A stretch of DNA of 20,046 bases from an uncultured Campylobacter sp. (GCA_937965895.1 CALCKS010000251.1:1-20046), one strand, 5' to 3'. Counted from the first letter of the stretch, positions 7,515-15,392 are shown. Made by a program: numbers and translations. The notes: generated from the letters alone by a model not told the origin.

Positions 7515-9095
7515 ATGAACGACATCCAAAAATCCTACGACGAGCTTCCATATATCTCGGCCGCTTTCCCCGAAACTTCGCCTGCGCGACTTGAGGCTTT
7601 GGCTTCGTTTTTATCGCTAACTCCGCCGCCGTCCAAAACGGCTAAAGTGCTGGAAATCGGTTGCAGCTACGGCGGAAATTTGTTTCCTTTTGCTATCGCA
7701 AATCCGCAGGCAAAGGTGCTAGGCATAGATCTAAGCGAAGTGCAGATAAATAAAGCCAAAGAGTTAGCCACACAAATGCGCGTGGATAATATCGAATTTA
7801 GGGCAAAAGATATCTGCGATTTTACGGATGCGGACGTGAGAGATTACGGCAAATTTGACTACATCATCTGCCACGGCGTTTATAGTTGGGTGCCCAATAT
7901 GGTAAAGGACGCAATCCTAAAAACCATCAAGCGATTTTTGAGCCCAAACGGCGTGGCGTACGTGAGCTATAACGTCTATCCGGGCTGGAAGATCAAAGAT
8001 ACGATCAGGGATTGTCTGATTTTTGGCACCAAGGACATAAAGGGAGAAGCCGCAAAGGTAGCTAAGGCTAGAGAGCTTTTAAAAGTACTTGGAGAATACG
8101 CCAAATTTTGCCAAAAAGACGGTAACGTAAGCCAAATTTGCGTAAATTTCGATAGTCTAAAATTTCACATCGACTATATACTAGCAACAGACGACTCATA
8201 CATAGCTCACGAGTATTTGGAGGCTTTTAATAATCCGATTTATTTTAAAGATTTTGCGGACAGTTTAGAAAAAAACGATCTCGCCTATCTTGCCGAGGTC
8301 GGGCTTGAGGACGTTTTTCAGTCAAATTTGGGACTGGAAGAGTTTGACTCGTATATAGACGCAAATTTCAGCTCGCGTATCGAAAAAGAGCAGATGCTTG
8401 ATTTTTTAACCAATAATATTTTCAGACGCAGTATGATAGTGCACAAAGAGCTCGTTCCAAACGACTTTAGCGTAAATATCGGCGTGGACGAACTTTGCAA
8501 GCTGCATATATCGGCAGACTTTAGCAAAACGAAAAACGGCTACCTAAACATCAAAAATATCGCGATGAAGCCCGAGTACGACTGGCTTTATCAAGTCTTT
8601 AACGACGTATGCCCGGCAAGCGTAAATTTTGCCGACGTCGCAGCGCTTTTAAAAGACGATGAAAATGCCGTAAAATCAGCATACTTCGGCTTTATGGAAA
8701 TTTTAGCCGCAGACTGTGCAAAGCTAACGACCTACGAGCGTCCGAAAATTGCTTATGAAGTCGGCAAGAGTCGCCTAAAAGAGCGAGCGCGTGGGTATTT
8801 TGAGTATTTCAGCGCCGCAGACGAACCGGTGATAAAAATTGCCGACGAACTAAACGTGCCGGCAAATTTTTCGCAGTTTGACGCCTTTATCGCGCTTAAA
8901 TTTAACGGCGAAAACTCGTTTGAAAATATCGTAAAACAGACGGCAAATTTTGCAAGAGAGAGAAACCTTGAGTTTACCAGCAAAAACGGCGCAATAAAAA
9001 CCGCTAGCAAAAACGAATACCAAAAAGCGGCCGAAGACTACGTAAAGGATCTCGAGCTAAAACTAAGCGACGGCGGATTTTTAGAAAATTTCTGA
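7515..9095 (+). CDS. Class I SAM-dependent methyltransferase with regulatory domain
   Basis: The N-terminal half is a Rossmann-type methyltransferase: motif I is VLEIGCSYGG at 45-54 and the acidic residue after strand 2 is D72 in GIDLS. A DYIICHGVYSWV block (115-126) follows. The remaining residues, about 210 onward, resemble the predicted methyltransferase regulatory domain (PF10119) that accompanies this subfamily, to which I assign it with moderate confidence. The C-terminal part (about 430-526) is acidic and partly helical, with no motif I recognise. The 526-residue length suits the two-domain form. AAGG at 7504-7507 supports the start. No partner gene is adjacent, so the substrate (protein, lipid or small molecule) is unknown. 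Confidence 0.85.
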   Translation: MNDIQKSYDELPYISAAFPETSPARLEALASFLSLTPPPSKTAKVLEIGCSYGGNLFPFAIANPQAKVLGIDLSEVQINKAKELATQMRVDNIEFRAKDICDFTDADVRDYGKFDYIICHGVYSWVPNMVKDAILKTIKRFLSPNGVAYVSYNVYPGWKIKDTIRDCLIFGTKDIKGEAAKVAKARELLKVLGEYAKFCQKDGNVSQICVNFDSLKFHIDYILATDDSYIAHEYLEAFNNPIYFKDFADSLEKNDLAYLAEVGLEDVFQSNLGLEEFDSYIDANFSSRIEKEQMLDFLTNNIFRRSMIVHKELVPNDFSVNIGVDELCKLHISADFSKTKNGYLNIKNIAMKPEYDWLYQVFNDVCPASVNFADVAALLKDDENAVKSAYFGFMEILAADCAKLTTYERPKIAYEVGKSRLKERARGYFEYFSAADEPVIKIADELNVPANFSQFDAFIALKFNGENSFENIVKQTANFARERNLEFTSKNGAIKTASKNEYQKAAEDYVKDLELKLSDGGFLENF

Positions 9096-9102
9096 TTTTT
9101 CG

Positions 9103-9150
9103 GCTTTGGGAGCGGATTTAAGGTTTAAATTTAACGTTCGCTTCCAAGGC
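9103..9150 (+). other. Long stem-loop after the methyltransferase gene
   Basis: Positions 9103-9116 and 9137-9150 can form a 14-pair stem with only Watson-Crick or G-U pairs in the plus-strand RNA, enclosing a 20-base AT-rich loop. The G-U pairs fit better on the plus strand than on the complement, which suggests it acts as plus-strand RNA, possibly a 3'-end stabiliser or terminator. There is no T-run directly after it; a T6 run comes about 20 bases later. Confidence 0.5.
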
Positions 9151-9355
9151 ACAAATTTAACCGTTTTTTAGATAAAATTGTAGCTTTTAGGCAAGGTTTG
9201 TGGATCGCAAAATCTAGCCGAATTCGACGTAAATTTTTGCCACGCCATACTGTTAAATTTAGAGAAATCATTTAAGCACACACGACTAAATTCGCAAGCC
9301 AAATTTAATGAAAATAAATTTAGCTTGCTTAAAAATGCAAATTTAGGGAGCTCAA

Positions 9356-9988
9356 ATGTCAAAAATCATAAATTTTTGCAAACCCGTCTACGCCGACTTG
9401 ATTGCGGGAAGGCTATTGCTGCATCCCATTTTGCTCACGGCTGCATTTTTGGTGGCCAGCTCGGGTGCTTTTTGGCTGATAGACGATGTGATATTCGGTC
9501 GCGGCTATGGCTGGGATTTCGTGGGTGAAGGCATATTTTTTATGTTTTGCAGCTTCGCCATAGACGCTTATTTTTTAACATTTTGCTCTTATTTGCTATT
9601 TAGGGCTTACTTTACGCGACGCCATAAATTTATTTGGCTTGGACTTGGAGTTTTTATACTTATAAGCTGCATTTACGGCTATTTAAGCGCCGATATAGAT
9701 CACCAAAAAGAAGGGGTGCTTGCCTGCTTTTTTGCAGCATCTTTGATTGCGATTTGTATTTATATTTTACTTGCGGCATTTGCGGCAAAGAGCTTTTGGC
9801 CTATCGTCTACGCAGTCATTTACCCTGTTAGCTTTTTTGCTGCGGTATGGTTGATTTTTCGCACTCAAGGATATTATATTTTAGAGATTTTGCAGACCCT
9901 TTGCCCGCTTGCTTGGGCGTTTCATTTTAAGGTCAAATTTAAGCAAGAGCAAACCAGACAATACGAAAAACAAAATTTATCGCGCTAA
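9356..9988 (+). CDS. Hypothetical polytopic membrane protein
   Basis: I do not recognise this 210-residue protein. It has about five or six hydrophobic segments (roughly 20-43, 57-83, 92-111, 120-143, 148-168 and perhaps 176-190) and ends in a charged, probably cytoplasmic tail (KFKQEQTRQYEKQN). No catalytic or binding motif stands out. The start is supported by GGGAG five bases upstream of the ATG. It has no close co-directional neighbour and converges on the TSUP permease gene. It is AT-richer than its neighbours: the row 9541-9600 has 19 G+C of 60. Some of that reflects membrane-residue codons, but recent acquisition is possible. Alternative readings in other frames over this stretch are shorter and lack a ribosome-binding site. 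Confidence 0.75.
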   Translation: MSKIINFCKPVYADLIAGRLLLHPILLTAAFLVASSGAFWLIDDVIFGRGYGWDFVGEGIFFMFCSFAIDAYFLTFCSYLLFRAYFTRRHKFIWLGLGVFILISCIYGYLSADIDHQKEGVLACFFAASLIAICIYILLAAFAAKSFWPIVYAVIYPVSFFAAVWLIFRTQGYYILEILQTLCPLAWAFHFKVKFKQEQTRQYEKQNLSR

Positions 9989-10080
9989 AATCCGCTTTAT
10001 CTAAAACCCAATTTTTGCAGCGAAAATTTGGCAAACTCGGTGGATTTTTTGCGCCAAGCGGCCAAATTTTTACGCTAAAT

Positions 10081-10833
10081 TTAAGCAAAAAGCTTATTTA
10101 TCATTATAATTAGCGTCGTGGAGATAAGCGCAAGCAGGCATCTTTTTTGGACGGTGCGGTCGATCTTTTGCGCCAAAGCCACGCCAAACCTCACGCTTAT
10201 AAGCGAGCCGATACCGACCAAAACGCCGACCTCGTACTGCACGAGACCCTGCGAGGACAGGCTAATAAAACCTGAAATCGACGAAAATATCACGAAAAAT
10301 AGCCCCGTGCTGACGGCCTTTTTTATATCATAATTGAGAAAATTTATCAAAACCGGCATGATGATGACCGAGCCGCCGATACCCACGCTGATAGCCACCG
10401 CGCCGACGAAAAGGCCGACGAAAAAAAGCGGTACGAGAGAGGGATTGTGCGCACCTTTTGGCTCAGGATTTTTAAAAAATAGCTTAATAACGTTAAAAAT
10501 TTGAATGCAGATAAGCGTGAGAAGCAAAAACTTAGACGGAACGCTCGCTACGATAAAGCCGCTCGCGCTCGCCCCGCAAAAGCCGCCGCTGCCCAGAACC
10601 AAAGCGGGCTTTAGATCAAGGGTCTTATTTTTGAGATTTAAAAGCGAGCCGTAGACCGAACTAAACATCATCTGAAGGACGCTTACGCCGATTGCGTATT
10701 TGACGTCAAAGCCCAAAAATACGAGTATCGGTACGGCCGCTGCGCCGCCGCCGATGCCCAAAAATCCGGACAAAAAGCCTACAAATAACCCCAAACAAAC
10801 GTAACCGAACGACGCAACCGATAAAATTTCCAT
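10081..10833 (-). CDS. TSUP family permease (TauE/SafE, sulfite-exporter-like)
   Basis: This 250-residue membrane protein has the internally duplicated TSUP architecture. The N-terminal half opens with GFLSGFLGIGGGAAAVPILV (19-38), and the second half has the related glycine block VGIGGSVIIMPVLINF. About eight hydrophobic segments are visible, and the length is typical. Family members move sulfite, sulfoacetate or other small organosulfur anions, or have unknown substrates, so only the family is secure. The start has AAGG about nine bases upstream on the minus strand. It is divergent from the secreted DUF302 gene, with their promoters only about 15 bases apart. It converges on the hypothetical membrane protein gene. 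Confidence 0.9.
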   Translation of the reverse strand: MEILSVASFGYVCLGLFVGFLSGFLGIGGGAAAVPILVFLGFDVKYAIGVSVLQMMFSSVYGSLLNLKNKTLDLKPALVLGSGGFCGASASGFIVASVPSKFLLLTLICIQIFNVIKLFFKNPEPKGAHNPSLVPLFFVGLFVGAVAISVGIGGSVIIMPVLINFLNYDIKKAVSTGLFFVIFSSISGFISLSSQGLVQYEVGVLVGIGSLISVRFGVALAQKIDRTVQKRCLLALISTTLIIMINKLFA

Positions 10834-10857
10834 AATCTTGCCTTAAAGTAAAATCCG

Positions 10858-10881
10858 ATTTTAGCCGTTTTTGGGTAAAAT
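10858..10881. promoter_or_regulatory. Divergent promoter pair, TSUP permease and DUF302 gene
   Basis: On the minus strand, CTAAAAT gives a -10 box at 10858-10863 for the permease. On the plus strand, GGGTAAAAT gives a -10 box at 10876-10881 for the DUF302 gene. The boxes are so close that the two promoters would compete for polymerase, which could link their expression. Confidence 0.45.
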
Positions 10882-10910
10882 TAATTTTAAAATTTAAAAA
10901 AGGAAAATTA

Positions 10911-11339
10911 TTGAAAAGATTGATTTTGATGATTTTTGCGGGGTTAAATTTGGCCTTCGCGGGCGTCACAACAGGCCAGAGCGAGTTAGAGCTAGAAGCC
11001 GCGGTTAAAAGATTTCAAAGACTGCTTGATATGAAGGATATTAGCGAATTTGCCGTAGTGCCTCATCACGTTTTCGCCGCGCAAACGGGAGTAAATTTGA
11101 CGCCGTCGGTTACGGTGATTTTCGGCGCTCCTGGCGTACTTGCGCCTTTAATAGAATGCGAACCGCGCCTTGCGCTAGAGCTTCCGTTTAAGTTTTTATT
11201 TCAAAAAAGAGAGGGCAAAACGGTCGTGAGCTTTGAGGATATAAAAAGCGTCGCGGCTAGATACGGCGTCTTTGACTGCCCCGCCCTAGACGCGGCGCAA
11301 AGGCTAGAGCGAGAGCTTTTTGACGCAGCCGTCAAATGA
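10911..11339 (+). CDS. Secreted DUF302 domain protein
   Basis: The 142-residue product starts at TTG (10911), preceded by AGGA nine bases upstream. It has a clear signal peptide: MKR, a hydrophobic core (LILMIFAGLNL) and an AFA cleavage site at about residue 17. The mature part matches the DUF302 fold pattern: FAVVPHHVFAAQTGVNL, then VTVIFGAP, then an ELPFKFLFQKREG block and a VSFEDIKS strand-helix near the end. The biochemical role of DUF302 is not established to my knowledge. It is predicted to be periplasmic. It faces the TSUP permease gene and precedes trpE by 48 bases, but trpE has its own promoter. No cysteine pair suitable for redox chemistry is visible. Confidence 0.85.
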   Translation: MKRLILMIFAGLNLAFAGVTTGQSELELEAAVKRFQRLLDMKDISEFAVVPHHVFAAQTGVNLTPSVTVIFGAPGVLAPLIECEPRLALELPFKFLFQKREGKTVVSFEDIKSVAARYGVFDCPALDAAQRLERELFDAAVK

Positions 11340-11358
11340 AAATTAAGCTTAATTTTTA

Positions 11359-11381
11359 TATAATCGACGCTCATTAAAGGA
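11359..11381 (+). promoter_or_regulatory. Promoter -10 and RBS of trpE
   Basis: A perfect TATAAT lies at 11359-11364 and an AAAGG ribosome-binding site at 11377-11381, with the ATG at 11388. The transcript would start near 11371, leaving only about 17 bases of leader. That leaves no room for a leader peptide or attenuator ahead of trpE. Confidence 0.65.
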
Positions 11382-11387
11382 TATTTT

Positions 11388-12755
11388 ATGCTACTTTTGA
11401 GCCCCGTTTTTTATTACGAAAAGATCCGCGAAAAATTCGCCAACTCCTACCTCGCCGAGGACACGACGCAGACTATCGTCGGTATCGACTGCGAGTATAT
11501 CAGCAGCGAGCAGACCGATTTTGCGGGACTTAAGAGCTATTTTAAAGCTCAAAAATCGGACGCGCCTTTTGCGGGGCTGTTTGGAGTGCTAGGCTACGGC
11601 GGGATAAAATATTTTGAAAAAATCCCCGAATTTAACGCGTCGCAGTACGATTTCCCCGACTTTTTCTACGCTAACGCCCACGCCTACCTGCACTTTGATA
11701 AAAATAGCAAAATTTATAGCTTTTACGGCGACCATGAGCGGTATTACGATTTTCTCGTTAAATTTAGCGCAGATGACGAAGCGGCCGCCCAGGAACAGCG
11801 CGAAACAAGACAGAACAAATATAAAATTTTAACCGATTTAGACGGCGAAAAAGAGCATTTCCTGAGTATCGCCGAACGCGCCAAAGAGTATCTAAAAAGC
11901 GGCGACGTCTTTCAAGTCGTACTAAGCGAACAGCTAAAACTAGCCTCGGATATGGATAGTCTTGACTTTTACCGAGCGCTGAGCGAGGCAAATCCGAGCC
12001 CTTATATGTTTCACTTCCCGACCCCGTACGGCGACGTCGCGGGCTCTAGCCCAGAGCTAGTCTGCGAGATAAAAGAGGGCAAGATCTACGTCGCGCCCAT
12101 AGCCGGCACGCGCGGACGCGGTAAGGACGCGATAGAGGACGCTGCGCTCGAGCGCGAACTGCTAAGCGACGAAAAGGAACTAGCCGAGCACAAAATGCTC
12201 ATCGACCTCGCTCGCAACGACATCGGCCGCGTCAGCAAGCCAAAAAGCGTCGCAGTCAAAAACGCCATGCGCATCGTGCGCTACGAGAGCGTGATGCACA
12301 TAGTCTCCGACGTCTACGGAGCGAAGGCGGACGATCTGGATGCATTTGACGCGGTCGGCAGCATCTTTCCCGCAGGCACGCTCAGCGGTACGCCCAAAAT
12401 CCGCGCCATGGAGATCATCGCCGAGCTTGAGCCCTATAGGCGCAACGCCTACGGCGGCGGCATCGGATTTTTCCACTTTAACGGCGACGCGCAAATGGCG
12501 ATTTTGATTAGAAGCGCGATATTTGCTCGTAAATTTAGCGGTAAATTTGACGCTAGCGGGCACGACCCGCACCTTGACGGAGCAAACGAGTCAAATTTAA
12601 AAAGCGGCGAGCTTGGTGGAAATTTCGCCGAAATTTTCGTACAGGCCGGAGCCGGCATCGTGATAGATAGCGTGCCGGAATACGAATATAAAGAAATTTG
12701 CAAAAAACGCGCCTCGGTGCTAAATGTATTTGCGAAAAATGCAATGGAAATTTGA
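11388..12755 (+). CDS. trpE: Anthranilate synthase component I
   Basis: TrpE converts chorismate to anthranilate using ammonia from the TrpG glutaminase domain, the first committed step of tryptophan synthesis. The 455-residue protein keeps the family's blocks: LLLS at 2-5 (the N-terminal feedback-inhibition element), SSPELVCE (220-227), PIAGTRGRG (237-245), SVMHIVSDVYG (301-311), FPAGTLSGTPKIRAMEII (327-344), NAYGGGIGF (353-361) and FVQAGAGIVIDSVPEYEY (417-434). Residues of about 381-416 form an extra polar stretch between the SAIF strand and FVQAGAG, where most family members have only about ten residues. The ATG has AAAGG upstream. Its partner trpGD lies 427 bases downstream, an unusually wide gap for this pair. 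Confidence 0.96.
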   Translation: MLLLSPVFYYEKIREKFANSYLAEDTTQTIVGIDCEYISSEQTDFAGLKSYFKAQKSDAPFAGLFGVLGYGGIKYFEKIPEFNASQYDFPDFFYANAHAYLHFDKNSKIYSFYGDHERYYDFLVKFSADDEAAAQEQRETRQNKYKILTDLDGEKEHFLSIAERAKEYLKSGDVFQVVLSEQLKLASDMDSLDFYRALSEANPSPYMFHFPTPYGDVAGSSPELVCEIKEGKIYVAPIAGTRGRGKDAIEDAALERELLSDEKELAEHKMLIDLARNDIGRVSKPKSVAVKNAMRIVRYESVMHIVSDVYGAKADDLDAFDAVGSIFPAGTLSGTPKIRAMEIIAELEPYRRNAYGGGIGFFHFNGDAQMAILIRSAIFARKFSGKFDASGHDPHLDGANESNLKSGELGGNFAEIFVQAGAGIVIDSVPEYEYKEICKKRASVLNVFAKNAMEI

Positions 12756-13182
12756 GAAATTTGACCTGCACGTAGTGCAGCAACCTCTCACGTGCAGTGG
12801 GGTTAGAGAGGGCTTGGGAGAGGGTCTGCCTCCGACAGTTACGAGCGCAAAACGCGAAGTAAAGGAAGGCGACGCTCTACTTCACTTTGTTTGTAGCTGC
12901 AAGCAGACCGTAAGTAGAACCTCTTCCTCTCCCAAAAACTCAGTTTTACAGAAAGTAAGTTTTTCAAATTTTGATATTTTCAAGATGCGGGTCTCGGTGG
13001 GTAAAATTTGCAAATTTGACTTCAAATTTGAAAGTAAAAAGTTAAGACGAAGTATCGTGAGATGATTTTTGGGGTTTTGAAGTTAAAATTTGACGAAGAT
13101 AAGGCATATAGCCTATCGAGTCAAATTTTAACGAAATCCACAAAAAGCGCTCGCGAGACAAGCCGCAAAAAAGGAGAAAATT
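12756..13182. other. Structured spacer between trpE and trpGD
   Basis: No credible gene was found in these 427 bases. The first 180 bases carry nested and competing inverted repeats (described separately). The second half (about 12960-13160) is AT-rich, with several CAAATTTG words. A weak TAAAAT lies at 13002-13007, and a small AGGC-ATATA-GCCT hairpin at about 13102-13114. I saw no Trp-codon-rich leader peptide. The trpGD ribosome-binding site AAGGAG is at 13171-13176. Confidence 0.6.
12766..12935. repeat. Nested inverted-repeat element in the trpE-trpGD gap
   Basis: TTGGGAGAGG at 12814-12823 is the perfect reverse complement of CCTCTCCCAA at 12926-12935. Inside that arm pair, GTCTGC at 12824-12829 pairs with GCAGAC at 12903-12908. 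Further in, GAGCG at 12843-12847 pairs with CGCTC at 12873-12877, or alternatively GAAGTA at 12856-12861 with TACTTC at 12878-12883. In front, CTGCAC/GTGCAG forms a tight hairpin (12766-12780), while CTGCACGT can instead pair with ACGTGCAG at 12790-12797. GAGAGGG occurs twice (12806 and 12818), and CCTCTC at 12784-12789 can pair with either. The element is G+C richer than the flanks. It may be a dispersed Campylobacter repeat, a small MITE-like element or a regulatory RNA. Confidence 0.65.
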
Positions 13183-14796
13183 TTGATTTTATTGATAGAC
13201 AATTACGACAGCTTCGTATTCAACGTGGAGCAGTATCTACGCGAACTAACCGACGAGGAAGTACGCTGCGTGCGCAACGACAAGATCACGCTGGATGAAA
13301 TCCGCAGGCTAAATCCGAGCAAAATCGTGCTAAGTCCGGGCCCAAAACACCCACAAGATAGCGGCATTTGTTTAGAGATTTTGCAAAGCGATATCGCCGC
13401 GCCTATCCTTGGTATCTGTCTCGGACATCAGGCGATCGGACTCGTACACGGCGCAAAGATCAAACGCCTAGAAAAACCATATCACGGCAAAACCTCGCTC
13501 ATAAAAGTTAACCGCAAAGAGCCGTTATTTACGGGACTGCCGGATGAATTTGAGGTTATGCGCTACCACTCGCTTTACGTGGACGAGCTACCGTCAAATT
13601 TAGAGGCCTCAGCCGTGAGCGAGGACGGCGTAGTGATGGCGCTTAGCGTTAAAGACAGGCCAATTTTTGGTATCCAGTTTCACCCCGAGAGCTACTTCAC
13701 GCAGTACGGCAAAAAAATCATCGAAAATTTCATCAACTACGAAGCCGCGCCTACAGCCGAAGTCGCCAAAGAACCAAAGATCCGCCCGCTCAAGCCGTTT
13801 CTAATCAAACTGCAAGAAAACGAGCGGCTAGATGATCGCGACTTTGAGCAAATTTGCGAAATCATCGCGAGCAAAGAGTACGAGATCACGCAGCTAGCCG
13901 CGCTTTTGGTGCTAATCAGCGAAAAAAGCCTCTATCCGCAAAGCCTAGCAAGCCTGGCTAAAAACATCCTAAAATACTCGCAGACCTACCGCGATCCCTC
14001 GCCGATGATCGACCTTTGCGGCACGGGCGGCGACGGATTTAAGACGATAAATATATCAACCACCGTCGCGTTTATCCTCGCAAGCCTTGGCGTCAAGGTC
14101 GCAAAGCACGGAAACAAAGCCGTTTCTAGCAAATCAGGCAGCTCGGACGTGCTGGAAATTTTGGGCGTTCATAGCTCAAATTCGCTCCTAGGGCAGCGAG
14201 AGCTACTAAACGATAAAAATCTAGCCTTTTTCCACGCGCCGTTTTTCCATCCGCTAGTGGGCGAGGTGCGCGAGGTGCGCCAGCGCCTGGGTATCCGCAC
14301 GGTTTTTAACGTACTTGGCCCGCTGCTAAATCCAAATTTGGCGCTCAAAAATCAGCTCGTGGGCGTCTATCATAAGCCCGTTTTGCGCCTCTACGCCGAG
14401 ACGCTGCAGCTGCTGGGACGCGAGCGCGCGCTGGTGGTTCGCGGCGAGGACGGACTAGACGAGATCAGTCTATGCGATGAGACGCGCGTCGTGGAGCTAC
14501 GCGGCGGCCAGATCAGCGAGTACAGCATCACGCCCGAACAGTTTGGCTTCAAACGGGCGTTTCACAGCGAGATCGAGGGCGGCACGCCGGAGCAAAACGC
14601 TGAAATTTTAAAGCAAATTTTAAAAGGTGAGATTAGCGGACCGAAATTTGACATAGTTGTGCTAAACGCGATGTTTGCGCTATACGCCGCTGGCGTTGCA
14701 GATAGCCCGGCGCAGGCCAAAGAGGTCATCTTAGACGCGATAAAAAGCGGTAAAGTTTATCGCTATTTTGAGGACTACGTGCGGGGCAAAGCGTGA
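13183..14796 (+). CDS. trpGD: Fused anthranilate synthase glutaminase and anthranilate phosphoribosyltransferase
   Basis: Residues 1 to about 190 form a class I glutamine amidotransferase: oxyanion block LSPGPKHP (50-57), nucleophile Cys79 in GICLGHQ, and His167/Glu169 in QFHPES. Residues of about 205-537 form the TrpD phosphoribosyltransferase: GTGGD at 280-284, the NIST block at 290-293, KHGNKAVSS at 308-316, and VFNVLGPLLNP in the central part. The first half supplies ammonia to TrpE and the second attaches PRPP-derived phosphoribose to anthranilate. This fusion is known in Campylobacter and in enterobacteria. The start is TTG at 13183, chosen because AAGGAG lies six bases upstream and the reading MILLIDNYDSF is the canonical TrpG beginning. 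Its stop overlaps the trpF start in GTGA. Confidence 0.96.
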   Translation: MILLIDNYDSFVFNVEQYLRELTDEEVRCVRNDKITLDEIRRLNPSKIVLSPGPKHPQDSGICLEILQSDIAAPILGICLGHQAIGLVHGAKIKRLEKPYHGKTSLIKVNRKEPLFTGLPDEFEVMRYHSLYVDELPSNLEASAVSEDGVVMALSVKDRPIFGIQFHPESYFTQYGKKIIENFINYEAAPTAEVAKEPKIRPLKPFLIKLQENERLDDRDFEQICEIIASKEYEITQLAALLVLISEKSLYPQSLASLAKNILKYSQTYRDPSPMIDLCGTGGDGFKTINISTTVAFILASLGVKVAKHGNKAVSSKSGSSDVLEILGVHSSNSLLGQRELLNDKNLAFFHAPFFHPLVGEVREVRQRLGIRTVFNVLGPLLNPNLALKNQLVGVYHKPVLRLYAETLQLLGRERALVVRGEDGLDEISLCDETRVVELRGGQISEYSITPEQFGFKRAFHSEIEGGTPEQNAEILKQILKGEISGPKFDIVVLNAMFALYAAGVADSPAQAKEVILDAIKSGKVYRYFEDYVRGKA

Positions 14797-15392
14797 CGCT
14801 GGTTAAAATTTGCGGTATCAAAACGCCTGCGGAGGCGCGCGACGTGGCGAGCCTGGACGTCGATTTTTTAGGTGCGATATTTGCCAAAAGCAAACGCCAA
14901 GTAGGCGCTCAGACGGCGCGAGAGATAGCGGATATAGCGCACAAGGCGGGTAAAAAATGCGTCGGAGTTTTTGCCGGGCAAAGCGACTGCGAGATAATGG
15001 AAATTTGCGAATTTGCCGCGCTTGACGTCGCGCAGATCCACGGCGAGGTTAGCTCAAATTTGTACGCAAATTTAAAGGCGATGAGGCTAGGGGTTTGGCG
15101 CGTTTATAGCGTGCTAGATGCGCTACCCGCCGTCGATACCGCGCTTTGCGATATGCCGCTTTTTGATTGCAAAGGCGAAAATGCAGGTGGTAACAGTATT
15201 AGCTTTGATTGGGAGATTTTGCGGGGGGTCAAATTTGACTTTGGCATGGCAGGCGGCATCGGCGAGCATAACGCGCGCGAAGCGGTCAAATTTAACCCGC
15301 GAGTACTCGATCTAAACTCAAAAGTCGAGGATGAAAACGGTATAAAATCGGCCGAAAAAATAAAGAAAATTTTGGAGCTGATAAAGGCGTAA
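14793..15392 (+). CDS. trpF: Phosphoribosylanthranilate isomerase
   Basis: TrpF catalyses the Amadori rearrangement of phosphoribosylanthranilate to CdRP. The 199-residue TIM-barrel protein has the catalytic pair expected for the family: Cys7 in KICGI and Asp125 in LFDCK. It also has QIHG (81-84), GGNSISFDW near 132-140 and the C-terminal phosphate-binding block AGGIGEHN (153-160) with VLDLNSKVE. The start is GTG at 14793, overlapping the trpGD stop by four bases, which implies translational coupling. A G6 run at 15223-15228 lies inside the gene but is short. No trpC (IGP synthase) gene follows in this window, so that step must be encoded elsewhere. The gene ends about 30 bases before a bidirectional terminator. 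Confidence 0.95.
   Translation: MTLVKICGIKTPAEARDVASLDVDFLGAIFAKSKRQVGAQTAREIADIAHKAGKKCVGVFAGQSDCEIMEICEFAALDVAQIHGEVSSNLYANLKAMRLGVWRVYSVLDALPAVDTALCDMPLFDCKGENAGGNSISFDWEILRGVKFDFGMAGGIGEHNAREAVKFNPRVLDLNSKVEDENGIKSAEKIKKILELIKA

Noticed and set aside
9168..9362. Minus-strand 64-codon ORF upstream of the hypothetical membrane protein
   Set aside because: It has no ribosome-binding site, lies over the AAATTT-rich spacer and has a low-complexity Leu/Phe/Ser/Asn composition produced by that word.
12724..13065. Plus-strand 113-codon ORF across the trpE end and the structured spacer
   Set aside because: It starts inside trpE, has no ribosome-binding site, and its sequence simply reads through the inverted repeats. 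Its composition (SSSPKNS, low-complexity) does not look like a protein.
12756..13182. A Trp-rich leader peptide for attenuation of trpGD
   Set aside because: Short ATG-initiated frames here contain no tandem TGG codons, and the hairpins are not followed by a T-run.
15223..15228. G6 run in trpF as a contingency tract
   Set aside because: Too short compared with known variable poly-G tracts, and it encodes ordinary Arg-Gly-Val in frame.
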